A DNA stretch of 64,000 nucleotides from Hydractinia symbiolongicarpus (lineage: Eukaryota; Cnidaria; Hydrozoa; Anthoathecata; Hydractiniidae): the NCBI RefSeq assembly GCF_029227915.1, contig NC_079884.1:25544001-25608000 (forward strand), given 5' to 3'. The notes beneath the pieces were generated by a model that did no database searches, had not been told where the DNA came from, and was given only the letters and a program-made list of their open reading frames with translations. Made by a program: the position numbers and the translations under genes. Below, piece after piece: positions 49,401 to 61,114 of the stretch (position 1 is its first letter; every line of letters begins with the position of its first letter).

Positions 49401-52400
49401 TTGCTAATTTCATGGTGAAAAATTGCTAATGTATCCTAGGTGATAATAACAAACAACATCAACTGAATTTAAAAATATATTAACCTACATTTACAGTTGC
49501 ATCACCATTTGATACAGCTCTTCGTTTTCGAAATGATTTCAAACTAACATAGGTATCAACTAATTTCTTTTCAAGACCACTTTGAAATGCTCTTGTAGTG
49601 ACATCAACAGATGGATGCACATTTATGACAATCTTCAAGTTGTTATTAACAGGTTTTGCTGTTGTTTCTGGCTCAGCAGTCGTTACCGGAGTTGTAGAAG
49701 CTACTGTCATTGATTTAGAAGGTGCCACTGAAAAGGAGAAAGTATGAATCTCTCTACTTTGTGATGAAGATCTTGTTGGTTGAATGGATGGTGTACTCAA
49801 TGACTCGTATGTTGTCAATTTGGTAGTCAACTGGCTACTGAAAATTGTAAACATGGATTTAACAGTACGTACAGTAAGTGATGACAGTCTGTCACCAGTT
49901 GATAAAGTTCTTGTGGAATAAACAACAATTTCGGAAGATTTATACACATAACTTGTCGATAGGCTATTAAGAACCTTTGTTATTGTTGTTTCTTTGTTTC
50001 TTGAAGTTTGTGTTTCTGTTGTTCGTCTAAGGCTAGTTGTTTCTGTATGAAATGTACTGTTTGATAACATTAAAATGGAAGACACAACAGAATGAGATGG
50101 CGTAAATGATGTTAACAGACTCTGAACATTTGTGTGTGGGACATTACCTTTTGTGTATAATGATGAATAGGGGTACGTTTGTGTATATGCTGAAAGATGT
50201 TGAGTTGTCACCACTCCAATTGCAACTGTGTGTTCAGATGGTGAATGGGTGCTTGTGAAATGCGTTATTTTAGAAGCAATACCTGACATTGAACTTGAAG
50301 GAAATAATTTTGTTGTAAAAACAGGAACCAATGTTGAGTAAATTGATAAACAAAGGCTTAAGGTAGATGTGTGAACAGCAATATTGGACAGCGAAGTTGG
50401 GCTGATTGTTGATGACAAATTTTTAACCAGCGATGTTGCAATGATTTTTGATGACAAATTTTTAACCAGCGACGTTGGTATTGATGTTGAGGTATTTTTC
50501 AACAAAACTGTATTTGATGTAGTTGTAATAAAGGACCTTGTGGTTACAGGCATTGAGATAATACCTGATTCAATATTTGTTTTTATTACGGTGGTAACCT
50601 TCGAAAAGCTTGATTTGACTGCAGCAGTAGACAGGATGTTTGATAAACCGGTATTTGGTGTACTTGTAATGACGACCCTTGTGTTCACAAGTGTTGAAAT
50701 AAAACTTGACCCAAGATATGTCTCTGTTACAGCAATAAACTCCGACAAGTTTGATGAATTTTCCACTGCTGTCGTAAAGAAGATATTTGAAGTTGTTGAA
50801 AGTACAGATGAATTTTGTGATTGGGGAAATATTGAGGTTGCTCCACTTGTGTTTGAATATAAAGTGGAATTAGAGTTTGTGGAAAACTTTCTGGTTGACA
50901 TTGAAGTTAAACTAAAATTTGTGACTGTACTTTGGGCTTTGGATGTTGAAGGGTGGTTGGATAATGTTGAGTTGTGGTTGGATAAGGTTACAAGGGACTT
51001 ATATGTTGATAAAAGCTTTGTCTGCATAGTTGTGCTCATTGTAAAGGTTGTAAATGATGGTTTCACACTAGTTGACAAAACATCTGACAAATTGGTACTC
51101 TGTGTAGCATTTAATAAAACACTATCATTTGATAATGAATTGTTGTTTGAATCAATTGCTCTTCTCCTTCTTTCGGTTCCAAAGGATAACACACTAGTTT
51201 CAAGTTCATGACTAGATGATTGTGCAATGGTTGACCTTCTTTGCACTGTTTGATTATCTGACGATTTTCTTGATAAGGACGACGATATTATAAAGCTATC
51301 TTCCACAGTACTAGGCTTTATAGCCAATAAACTGCTGTGATATGCTGATGAGGTTAAAAAAGTAGTTTTGGATTGACCCAAAGAAGAGTCAGCCATTGTT
51401 CTAGAAGGCAGTACAGAAAGCAAAGCAGATGATTCAGATGATTTTTTAAAACTGGTTGCTTTAGATCGATCTAATGGCATGGTTGTTGTAAAATTAATAC
51501 CCATAGAAGTTAATGATTTGATGCTCTTTCTAGTTGTTGAATACATTGAAAAATGATTACGACTGATAGTGGGTGTAGGTACTACAGAAGAAGAACTAGT
51601 GTTTAATACACTAGAATTCCATGTATAGGTAACAAAACAAGGTACGTATGTTGAAACAATGACAATGGTATAAGACGGACTTGTTGACAGTAAAGTACTA
51701 GATATTATTGGTACACTTGTATCCAGATTTGTTGGTAGAACAGTATTTAATGATATTGAAGAAACATTTTTCGTAATGGTACTTCCTTCTTGAAGTCTTG
51801 ATTTGCTAGTATTAGATATTGAAATTCTTGTGTTAACTATTGAAGGTGTTACATTAGAAGATGTCGCTGTAAAGTGATTGCTACTAAAAACATCGGTTGT
51901 TGACATTTTAGAAATATTCCCCATTGAACTTCTTATTGAATGCAGTGGTGTGGTCAGTGTGGACAGTACCGTAATTGAGTGTTTATTCAAAGTTGATATA
52001 TATGGTTTCACACTATATCCTCTACTGCTGCTATCAATTGATGCAACAGTTCCAATTGATGTAACAGTTCCAACTAACGTACTGGTTTTAACTGATGTAC
52101 TGGTTCTAATTGATTTACCAGTTCCAACTTGTGTACCAGTTCTTATTGATGTACCAGTTCCAACTGATGTACCAGTTCCAATTGATGTACCAGTTTCAAT
52201 TGATGTACTGGTTCTAATGAAAGTACCAGTTCCAACTGGTTTACCAGTTCTAATTGATGTACCAGCTCCAATTGATGTACCAGCTCCAATTGATGTACCA
52301 GTTTCAATTGATGTACTGGTCCTAATGAATGTACCAGTTCTAACTGGTGTACCAGTTCTAACTGGTGTACCAGTTCTAACTGGTGTACCAGTTCTAACTG

Positions 52401-55400
52401 ATGTACCATTTCCAATTGATGTGCCAGTTCTAATTGAAGTTGAACTAATCATTTCAGTGGGTAAACTTAATGAAACGCTTGACTGTAAACCAATTTCTAT
52501 GCTTACAACAGAAGAGTTCATTAGGGGTATATTAGATGCAATGCCTCCTGTTGTCAGTGTTACTAAGTTGCTTGTGCTTGAGATTAAAGATGAATTTCTC
52601 ACTGCAAAGCTTGAAGAGATCAAGCTCGAAATTTTGCTTGTTTTGTAGCTTGGTAAAGTTGCAGATACACCAGGTACTAAAAAATAAAAAAAATATTACA
52701 GAACAATTTGGTATCAATATTATAAAAAAGTCTCTGACTTTTAAGTAATTTTTTTCAAAAATAGTTTATAGGAAGATCATTACATAGAGCATAAGGGTTT
52801 TTTATGCCTCAGGTAAAGTGAAGACTTAATGAGCTGAAGAAAATGGTTAACAAGTCTAATTTAACAAGCTTTGTTACCTTAAGATCCCTTAAAAAAATTT
52901 TTTTCATATTGTTATCACTAAACTATAATTATTTGTTTACACATAGTTTAATGATAGTTAAATTATGTGAAGACACTACAAAATCATGGAAAAGTTTTAA
53001 TACAATATTTCTTAAAAGAAATGTAAACAAATATATATAAACTATGTGTGTTTTTTATATAACTTCATTTTTAATTTTATGTTCAGTTAAGCCTTGGAAA
53101 CACTAGAAATTTTTTTAGGTGCATTATATTCGCATAAAACATCTCTTGTTTAATTTTAAGTGCAAAATATGCTGTAACATTCTATACATTAATTAAGCAA
53201 GTGTTTGGCTGTAGGGCATATTACTTAAAGCTTTTTTTACTTCTAGATGAGGATGAAAACAGAAACAAAGAGTTTTAAACTAAATGAGAAACTTAAGTTT
53301 GATTATAGGTACAAAACAGAGACCAGTTTGGAGAGACTTGATGAATTTTCAAGAGTTCATAATAATTAGGCATTAAGATTTTATCTGCATTGATACAAAT
53401 CAATTTAATTTTGCCCAGAGGTAAACTGTGAAAGACTTGGCGGGAGGGTATAACGACTGACTTGACGGAAAGGAATTTGAGTTTAGATCCAACACATTCC
53501 AGATCAGACTGAAAGGAAGTTATTAATATATCCTGTCCAATCCACGCTAACATGGAAAACAGACGTTAAGCCAAGAATGATGATGATGATGAAGACATTT
53601 TAAGTTATAACAATATTGCCATTACAGCTCTCTTGCATAGAATTTGAAGCAAATAGAAATTTTTTTCTAAAACCTTTCCTGCATACTTGACATTAAATAA
53701 CTCAGATAATTTCACTTTTACTACTGATTTTTGTTTGTGAAAATTAAAACCTTTGCCTATCTAGCAATTTTAAGCTTTTCTTCAAATATGTGAGTCACAT
53801 ATAGGCAACTGTTTTCAAACATCTTGATTGGTTGATCAATAAAATGCTGCAAATAATATGTTGCAGCAAGTGACTACACCTTAGAAAGTTTACAAAATAA
53901 TTTTTTTAAACAACAAAAATATGTTGCAGAAACGTGCAACAAAATAAAACTCAGTTTATTTTCTTACAGTGTTTCTGCAACATTTTCGGCATAATTTTGT
54001 TGCATGGCGTGCTAAAAAAACATGATGCATTTTTCAGGCACATCACATGAAGAATACTGCTTGTGTCCACAAGGCTTTACTAAGGACAAAAATACACTTT
54101 TTCATTCAAGTTGCTGGCTCATCTTCTGTACTAAAAAAAGGAAGTAAACACAGTGAATGTAATAAAGCTTTGAGTGAGGGAAATATGAATTGTTTATTCT
54201 CCAAAGAAATTACGACGCCATCAGCAGTCCCCCTACTCCCCAACATATGTAAAAGAATGGGATATGTGCCTTCATGAATAAAAAACATGTCATAGCTCTC
54301 GCTACAGAATAGAAATTTGGCTAGTTTATAGAATATACCCCTGTTTGCTTCTAGCTATATGCTTCTTTTAATAGATAAAATAAAACTAAAGAAATAAAAA
54401 AACCTGTTGCGCTTTTCTTCGTTGTATTTTGACATAATGTTGGTGCGTTTAAAACCAAAATTGTATATAAAAGATAACTAAGACAAAATGTATTCGTTGT
54501 AAAATAGTCCATATTTTTAATCGACTTTACATGATGTGCTACACTTTGCCTATTTCAAAATGCGAATGTAGCGAGGTTCCATTTATTTTGTTGTTTTGAT
54601 TCGTGATTGCGCTTCAAATGAATCTTATTATGGAATTTTTAAACAGCTGCCCTGTTGAATTAATTCATGTTTGAACTTACTGTAATAAAAATATATAACT
54701 TTGTATACAGTTAAATTTTATTGTGTGTAACCATTTGTCGCGGTAATTCAATGTGCTTCGACGGGGATGACTTTACCGAAAACATAGCAACGCATCAACA
54801 ACCTTGTATCCAAGAGAGGGATTGGAAGTCAGTTGCCCGTTGGGACAGAAGAAGACAATGATACAAATAGAAAAAATAATGAAGCATAAAAGTATTTATT
54901 TATTAAAACAATTTGTTTGAAAAAAACATGATTCGTCATTTAAGCAATTAAGTATTTCCTCCAAGTAACATTAATTAGTTATTGCATAAGATGCTACAGT
55001 TTTCCTTTTTCATAAAACTTTTTGACAGTAAGTTATAATTTATTAGACAAATTTCTTTTTGAATTTGACTTTTTGCACGCCTTGTTCCTATCACCTGTAT
55101 TGCACGTTTTACAACTTATATAAATGTCCCCAGGGTATCTTTTCTGAGATTAGGACGGCAATTTCAGAGATTGCACAACGCGCTTTTTATATAAGAAAAA
55201 AATTATAAGTACACGAGCCTCAGATTCTGCTTGAGAATATAAGAACAAAATAAGAATAAATTCAGGCTCGAATCATTGCTTTCATAGCTAACAACAACCT
55301 GAGCTCGTATTTTAAACAAGAACATTCTAGGATGTAATTCTCTCTTAAAATAACTATTACTTATGGTTGTTTCTTTTCACTAATTCGATTGTTTATAAAC

Positions 55401-56639
55401 GAAATAATAGCGTGTGATTAGCAACAATAAACACTAATTTTTCAAACAAACACATAAATTAAAATAAACACATGAATATCCCATTTATACAAATAACACT
55501 GGCTTTTATTACGCAGGCCTTCTTGGTGACATTAGGATAGGTTTATAAGAAAACTAGTGTAACGTTACGAATGAAAAAAAGTTTTGATCGGCTTATTTTT
55601 AAAATAAAATTAGCGAATAAATAACGCGTGTACGACGGTAAACCGCAATCCGCGTGTTGCTTAATAATAGCCGGCGTTGACACAGAGACGAACTAGTCAA
55701 TATTGTTACTTAATTTATTACACATTTTGGTATATCTGACAACCTTAATAAAATTAACCTGTCAAATAAGTTGATTCAGTTTATATAATAGTTTAAGAAA
55801 AAGGTAAACTGTTATCTTATTTTTATTTTTTCAATATATTAGCAGGAAATTTATATCTGGTAGGGAAAATTAAGCATAAGTGGGAAAATCAAGATGGAGA
55901 AAAAACAAGTAAAATTAATGCACTCTTCCCTTGTAGCAATTAATCCGTACTAGTCGATTAGCCCGTGTAAAATTTACGGGCTCGCCCGTCCTTTTTATAC
56001 CGCATTGCGTGCTTTTCGCTATTGCGCAGCTAAGCTACCATTTTGCGTGACAGACAGACAGACAGACGTATACGGGCATTATAATATAGACTAGTCGTTG
56101 CCCGTGGAAAAATCCACGGGTTCGCCCGTCCTTTATATTTACCCGTCGCAACAAAGCGGATAAAAATATATCGCATTTGATCATCGTGTTTCCGTAACAT
56201 GATTTTCTAACTCAGCGGGGGGTCCGCGCAGAGACAGACAGACGACGGCTATTATTATAGAGATATATGTACGAAATTTATGTACGTATATATGCACGTA
56301 TATATGCACGTATATAAGTACGTATATATGTAGTTTTTTGCACACATGCGTATACGTGTTTTTGCTAAAATAAGCATACACGGAGAATCAAGGCCTTTTT
56401 TATTGGAAAATCTAAATTTTGAATACTTACGTACCTTTCTGAGATGGGCAATGAACACCGAGACGGGTATATGTCATGTTGACGCATATCTCATGAAAAC
56501 AAACTTCTTTGGTGTGAAGAATCACTCGCGTGATGCACGATTGAGATGCGACAAGTGATAGTGCGGTGAAAACACCCAACAGAAGGGAGAATTGAGAAAC
56601 TAAAATCGAGAAAAGACTAATTTGTAAAATAAATATCAA
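43460..56639 (-). CDS. KIAA1549-family transmembrane mucin with SEA-like modules
   Basis: Seventeen exons, all in phase, give 2081 residues: 56639-56435, 52676-49489, 49326-49180, 48628-48443, 47948-47802, 47651-47448, 47367-47221, 47113-46913, 46457-46288, 45948-45832, 45716-45506, 45396-45208, 45040-44850, 44771-44630, 44536-44157, 44074-43882, 43687-43460. Order: signal peptide (MIFILQISLFSILVSQFSLL), a Ser/Thr-rich region to about 1080, three SEA-like modules, membrane span 1430-1452 (WIIAAATAPVVLIALL), then a cytoplasmic tail of about 630 residues. The tail carries the family's landmarks: DEIDAVLDP, RRIHALLDDTF and the C-terminal PLIRAIKEELLKLSQ. Polybasic sites RRRRA, RKRRA and RRRRA suggest furin-type cleavage. 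An acidic run lies in the 45948 exon. Family function is poorly known; human KIAA1549 is a fusion partner of BRAF. Signal-exon linkage rests on phase and motif and is less certain. Confidence 0.9.
52030..52440 (-). repeat. Coding 18-bp minisatellite in the mucin exon
   Basis: More than 20 degenerate copies of an 18-base unit (plus-strand form GATGTACCAGTTCCAATT) encode the six-residue repeat T-G-T-[S/P]-[I/V]-[R/G] in the mucin region. Several adjacent copies are identical, which indicates recent expansion or gene conversion. Confidence 0.9.
53290..53590 (-). repeat. Dispersed repeat with (ATC)n end
   Basis: Read on the minus strand, it begins (ATC)n CTTGGCTTAACGTCTGTT, then TTCCATGTTAGCGTGGATTG. 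The block 'GGCTTAACGTC…TTTTCCATG…' flanked by ATC repeats resembles a repeat I associate with many invertebrate, especially molluscan, genomes. That recollection is not proof; it is a partial or old copy. Confidence 0.5.
55950..56090 (-). mobile_element. Short non-autonomous Helitron-like element 1
   Basis: On the minus strand it starts TCTATATTATAATG (at 56090) and ends with a stem-loop (CCCGTAAATTTTACACGGG), a short spacer and CTAG (55953-55950) followed by T. TC start, subterminal hairpin, CTRR end and A/T insertion are Helitron hallmarks. Only 141 bp, no coding. It contains a (CAGA)n tract. Confidence 0.75.
56091..56263 (-). mobile_element. Short non-autonomous Helitron-like element 2
   Basis: Minus-strand start TCTCTATAATAATAGCC at 56263, preceded by A, and end hairpin CCCGTGGATTTTTCCACGGG with CAACGACTAG at 56091. 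Its last base directly abuts the first base of element 1, a head-to-tail tandem arrangement that Helitrons often show. A (CAGA) tract is present. Confidence 0.8.
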
Positions 56640-56861
56640 CAGTGAAATTTTGTTGAAGGTGGATATAATTGAATAAGCGAAAAAAATATATATACCTAAG
56701 CTCCTTTTAAGTATTCTGTAAAAAGAACGGTACCCCTTTTTTTTAGGTAGAAATTTCTGTAGGGTAAATAGGAGGTTTAGACATTATAAAATCGCCTTTG
56801 TGGTCCCTCCCAGAAAACAATTTACAGGGTATATAACCTTCCAAATCTTACAGGCGAATTA

Positions 56862-57671
56862 CAGTAGACTCTTGATATAACGAACCCCCAAGGGGAATGA
56901 AAAAAAGTTCGTTATTATACCGAGAGTTCGTTATATCGATAGATCAGAAAAAATGGAAATTTTTCCCCAATATTTCTCAAAATCGCTTAAATTTCTGTTC
57001 ATTAGAAGAACTTGGATAAAAAACACTTTTAATTTATATCTCACTATAGAATACCGTCAAATATATGTAGATTAACCAAAGTTGAATCACATGAAATTCG
57101 GTTAAAATATGTTTGTGTTTGTTTACAAAAAGCAATCTATCATATAAATCATTTGGATGTTCGTTGTATAGACACGCGTTTCAACTTTTTCCAAAAATAG
57201 CTCTAAATTTGATTTACCAAACTGTTTTGCAGGAAAAATTGCCATTTATGGTGACAGTCGAAATGTCACTTGAGACAAATATAAAAGGACATCATGCTTA
57301 TAAACACATATGGTCGGCAAAGTTTGGTGAAAAAAGTCTAATGCGAACCTCAAAATTCAGTGGACAAATATGCTGTTTGTGTCAAAACGGAAGATGATAA
57401 ATTAGTTCGACATTTGAAAAAAATATTGAAAACATTGCGTGTGTTTTGTTTTGTTTGTCGTACTTTAAGTTCGTTATATAAAAGTTTTATTGGTTCAGGG
57501 GACAGAAAATTTGATTTACTGGTTAACGAAAAAAGTTCTTTATTATATCGAGGGTTCGTTATATAGAAGGAATTTAAGAGTTTCTTAAAGTAGAATCCAA
57601 AGCGACGAACTTTGGCTCGTTAAATCGAGGTGTTCGTTATATCGGGGGTTCGTTATATTGAGAGTCTACCG
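56862..57671. mobile_element. Pogo-like MITE with TA flanks
   Basis: Inverted ends: CAGTAGACTCTTGATATAAC at 56862 and the complement of CGGTAGACTCTCAATATAAC ending 57671, each flanked by TA. Inside both ends 'TTCGTTATATCGA'-type words repeat several times. 810 bp. The interior frames (57113-57566) are weakly protein-like but not recognisable. It lies just upstream of the KIAA1549-like signal-peptide exon and could affect that promoter. Confidence 0.75.
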
Positions 57672-58927
57672 TACTTAAAATATAAATCACCAAAAAGCAC
57701 CTCTTTAAAATCCCTGAAAATTGAATAAAGCGCTCTATTACCAGGGTTAAGTATACAATTCTAACTCCACATAAGAAATAAGTGTATAGTCAACAATGAA
57801 CACTTACCTGGGAATACCATCACATTTCGCTCTACAAATTCTCATTCTTTTAACCTTTATTAGAAAATAGTATTTATGTAAAATATTATGTTTGAGAATA
57901 TGTTATCTTCTCCTTGGCAACCAATCAAACAAAAAAGTGATTATTTTTTATGTTTGTGTTATTTGTTTGTATGTTTTAAGTCTTCTTTATTTACCCGTGT
58001 AAATTCATGACTAAACATTGCAGACCCTGCTAACGATATACATTCGGAGGCTAACTATAAAGAATGAGGCAGGTCTTGGTGTAACCAGGAAACCTCTTCT
58101 CACTACGTTTTGGAGAAAAAGGTAAATAAAGTGTTTATAAATTTCTCCATTTCATAAAGCGTATAAAACCCTGTTGAAAATTTTGTCTAGGAATGAAGGG
58201 TTTAGTTTACTGAAAACTCTTCAACCTAAATTCTAAATCGCGCTATTGTGTTACAATAATAAAAATTCCATTAGTTTATTTCTCATATAATTTTGCAACA
58301 GCTTCTATAGTAATGTCTTCCCACAATTCAACTTTATTCCCATGGTATTTTGTCTTAACGGCGCTGGGGACCCTAGGGACAATTAGAGTTATTTCTTCTT
58401 TTCCAAGGGTGAGGTTTAGGGTGAGAGGTAGGGTTAGGGTTACACCTGCCGGGGTATAAGTACTAACTGCAGTAATATCTTACTGTGGAAATGAGTGTAA
58501 AGCACGTCCTATAAGTCTTGAGAAAAAGATTGTTAGAAATTAAAATATTGTCATCCCCCTCCCCCCATAGCGTAATTAGATGCAAAAAAATAGATTGTTG
58601 ACCATGTACAATACTATATTCGATAAGAATACATTCTTCAGTACGTACGTATCGAACTTTTGGCCATCTTTCGAACGCTGGTTTGCTCTTGTTTACATGG
58701 TACTAGATTATTAAAAGTTCTTGCTGCCAAAAGTGATACGTACGTACGTCGCACCCTCACCCCCACCCCTTTCGCTTTTAGTTGCATTTATTTTTTACGA
58801 CCCTATGACAAACGTACCAGAATTATAAGACCCCTAAAGAAATGGAAAAGAACTGGGCTATCTAAGGATTCTGACCTGCATAAAGAAGCATGATCCTTAA
58901 AGAAATTCAACGTATATGTTTGTATTG
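57672..58927. other. Intergenic region, no gene seen
   Basis: Between the pogo-like MITE and the end of the coiled-coil gene. Contains foldback MITE copy E and, near 58420, a short run of TTAGGG-like words (GGTTTAGGGTGAGAGGTAGGGTTAGGG). No coding exon could be supported. Confidence 0.45.
58332..58381. repeat. Foldback MITE, copy E
   Basis: ATTCCCATGGTATTTTGTC on the left and GGCGCTGGGGACCCTAGG on the right, a short diverged hairpin copy of the family at 1582. Confidence 0.55.
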
Positions 58928-60774
58928 TTAATCTTTTCTATGAATGAAAGCTTGTGTCCATCCAAGAGATTTTAAAACTACTGGAACTTTAACATTTTCA
59001 GTTATTTCCTTCCAACTTTCTTTACCAACAGATCTTATTTGCGTAATGTCTACTTTGCTTTCAATGTCGGGTCGTTTACACAACATACCAAGAGTGTTTG
59101 CGGTTGTGTGTGACGGCATCGATTTAGAACGATTCGTACCAGCTGTACCAAGCTGGTTATCACACTGCAGTTTCATATTTCTAATCTTCTCTACTTTTAA
59201 CTGTTGAACAAGGTTGGTAAATGCAACTGAAAAATTTAAACATAATAGAACTTATAACTCTTGTGGGAAGGTCATTAATTATGTGCTAGAGTTTTGTAGT
59301 TTTTAGGCTAACTGTGTAATTGTGTAACAAGCCTACCTTTGTATTTACGTTCCATTTCATCATTTTCTTTCTCCACCATTTCTAACAAATCATCGGCTTG
59401 TTCTAACTTCCATTTATCTTGTTGCTGTTGTTTTTCAAAATTGCTTAGTTGTAGTTTTAAAGTAGCTATGTATTCTTTGCTAATCGCAACTTTATCTTCC
59501 AACTCTTCATTCTAAACAAAAAGAATTCATAGTTAAAAGATTTGCATTATTTTTTATTTAGAGTGATAATCAGCCCTGATCTCAAAGCTCTCCATCGTTT
59601 CCTGGACGCTGGAATCAAGATTGACTGGATCCTGGAAATAAGGTTGGACCGATCTTGTAATTTCAGTGAATAATCTCAAGTGAAAGTATTCGTGGCGCCG
59701 TAGATTAGTGGTTATAGCTCTCGTACTCTGTGCGGGAGACCGGGGTTCGATTCCTCTTGACGGCGATTCAACATGGGCGAGTGAATGTTACCATAGCCCC
59801 GGGTTAACCCAAGCCATGTGAGGGAAATTGGGAAGATGGCACACTGTGTGGACCGTTGGATGTTGCCGGGAGTTGTCTAGTAGAGCGCGGGCTCTAATTG
59901 GGTCTGCGTAGCTCAAAATGAGCATTAAATACTCTAGGACTCTCCATCTACGCCATGGCCCCTCCTGGAAATAATAGACAGGGTATATCCCTCGATATTT
60001 GTGAGGCTAGCCATGTAAAATATGCACATCTATCTCTCGTCTCCATGTAATTTTACATACCTCTAAGGCTAGTTCATATACATCATTTTCTTTTGATGCC
60101 AGTTCATTTCTTAAATTTGTATTCTACATGGAAGAAATATAAACATTATTAGAAATGGAACTGAGTACATAGAGCAGACGAGGTGATTATTTTAAAAAAA
60201 ATTTTTTCCTGAGAAAAGACGAAAAATTCCATACCTCTACTGTTAGATCTTCAATTTCTTGTTCTTTTTCTTCTAATATTTTATTAAATTCATATTGTAA
60301 TTCTTTATTTGTATTCTTCTGTCTTTCAAGAGCTTCTTTCAAAGATTTCACTTTCTTTAAATACTCTTCTTCTTTAGCTTTTAACTTATTCTCATATTCT
60401 TCCTCGTTCTTCTTCGACTTTGTTTGTTCACTTCCTAATAATTCTTCCAACATGGCGACTTTTCCATCTTCCACAGCATTCTCATAAACAGCATCTTTTT
60501 CTTCGCTTGCTATCTTTACCTTTTGCTGCGAAATTCCAATTTGTTCATCCATCACTTTACTTAACTTATAAAACTCGTCCATCATACCTTTTAACTTGTA
60601 ATTTCCAAACTTCTTCCTGTTTTGAAATGTTGACTTCTTGTTCATTGTATCAACTTTAGCACCAACCTCCACAAATTCATCAAGCAGAGATTTCTCCGGC
60701 ACAGCAGAAAGTTGATCAACGCACTGATCAAGTAATTTCGATATTACGTCATCTTCTTCCCAATATTCATCCAT
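58928..60774 (-). CDS. Coiled-coil protein of unknown function (358 aa)
   Basis: Four exons join in phase: 60774-60235, 60123-60061, 59511-59337 and 59226-58928. Donors are GTATGG, GTATGT and GTAGGC; acceptors are TGTAG, TTTAG and TTCAG. The ATG opens an acidic N terminus (MDEYWEEDDVISKLLDQC) and residues 1-75 are mixed helical. About 75-255 is strongly predicted coiled coil, rich in Glu, Lys and Leu in heptads. The last 100 residues are less charged (…SVGKESWKEITENVKVP…), possibly globular. No signal peptide or membrane span, so probably cytoplasmic, centrosomal or kinetochore-like, but I cannot assign a family. The second intron contains a tRNA-derived SINE. A CRE-like site lies about 110 bases upstream of the ATG. 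Confidence 0.85.
59692..59990 (+). repeat. tRNA-derived SINE (copy 1, intronic)
   Basis: Begins with a tRNA-like head holding an A box (TAGATTAGTGGTTATAGC) and B box (GGGTTCGATTCC), closed by GCGCCGT/GACGGCG-like acceptor stem arms. A tRNA-unrelated body follows. TCCTGGAAATAA occurs at about 59629 and again at about 59966, a possible target duplication but not certain. It is in the second intron of the coiled-coil gene, antisense to it. Polymerase III transcription is inferred from the boxes. Confidence 0.85.
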
Positions 60775-60880
60775 ATTTAAAATTATTAACTTCGAATGAA
60801 ATTTGCAAGAGACTTTTCAATTCTCTTAATTTTTCACACACTCTTTACGGCTTAAGTAGACGAAAGAAGATGAATTATTT

Positions 60881-60917
60881 TGACGTCAGATTTTATACTG
60901 ACTTTGTAATTTGACGT
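60881..60917. promoter_or_regulatory. CRE-like sites upstream of the coiled-coil gene
   Basis: A perfect palindromic TGACGTCA at 60881-60888 and TGACGT at 60912-60917 lie 107-143 bases upstream of the start codon (60774, minus strand). Position and consensus fit a CREB/ATF-type promoter element; not tested. Confidence 0.45.
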
Positions 60918-61114
60918 AGTTATGTAAAGATAAATGTCCAATCAGAGCAATGATGTGTTGTCATAGATGTCATATCGCATTGGTGTTTTTTAAAATGGTG
61001 AAACCGTAACCAAGGTAACTCATAGATATCCTATATCCAAACACCAGGTTAATAATTTTTTTCAAAATGTAACGCTCTTTGATTTCGTGGAAGAAAAGAG
61101 GGAATTAGAGTCAG

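Larger units (their letters stand above)
52677..56434 (-). other. First intron of the KIAA1549-like gene
   Basis: About 3.8 kb with a dispersed repeat (53290-53590) and two Helitron-like elements (55950-56263). Between 53600 and 55949 I see no gene or repeat apart from a partial MITE arm (GTCCCCAGGGTATCTTTTCT) near 55125. Confidence 0.55.

Noticed and set aside
50384-52648. Long plus-strand frames opposite the mucin exon (50384-51211, 51878-52648)
   Set aside because: They are antisense shadows of the Ser/Thr-rich coding repeats; the minus-strand frame has the in-phase splice sites, signal exon and SEA-like modules.
57809-57852. Possible first exon of the KIAA1549-like gene (MRICRAKCDGIP with a GTAAGT donor)
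   Set aside because: It ends in the wrong phase for the large mucin exon and has no signal peptide; the exon at 56435-56639 fits both.
58420-58445. Interstitial telomeric repeats (TTAGGG-like words)
   Set aside because: Only a few imperfect words in a short stretch; insufficient to call a telomeric tract.
59692-59765. A functional tRNA gene
   Set aside because: A and B boxes are present, but the cloverleaf and anticodon loop are not convincing and the sequence continues into a SINE body with a second diverged copy nearby.
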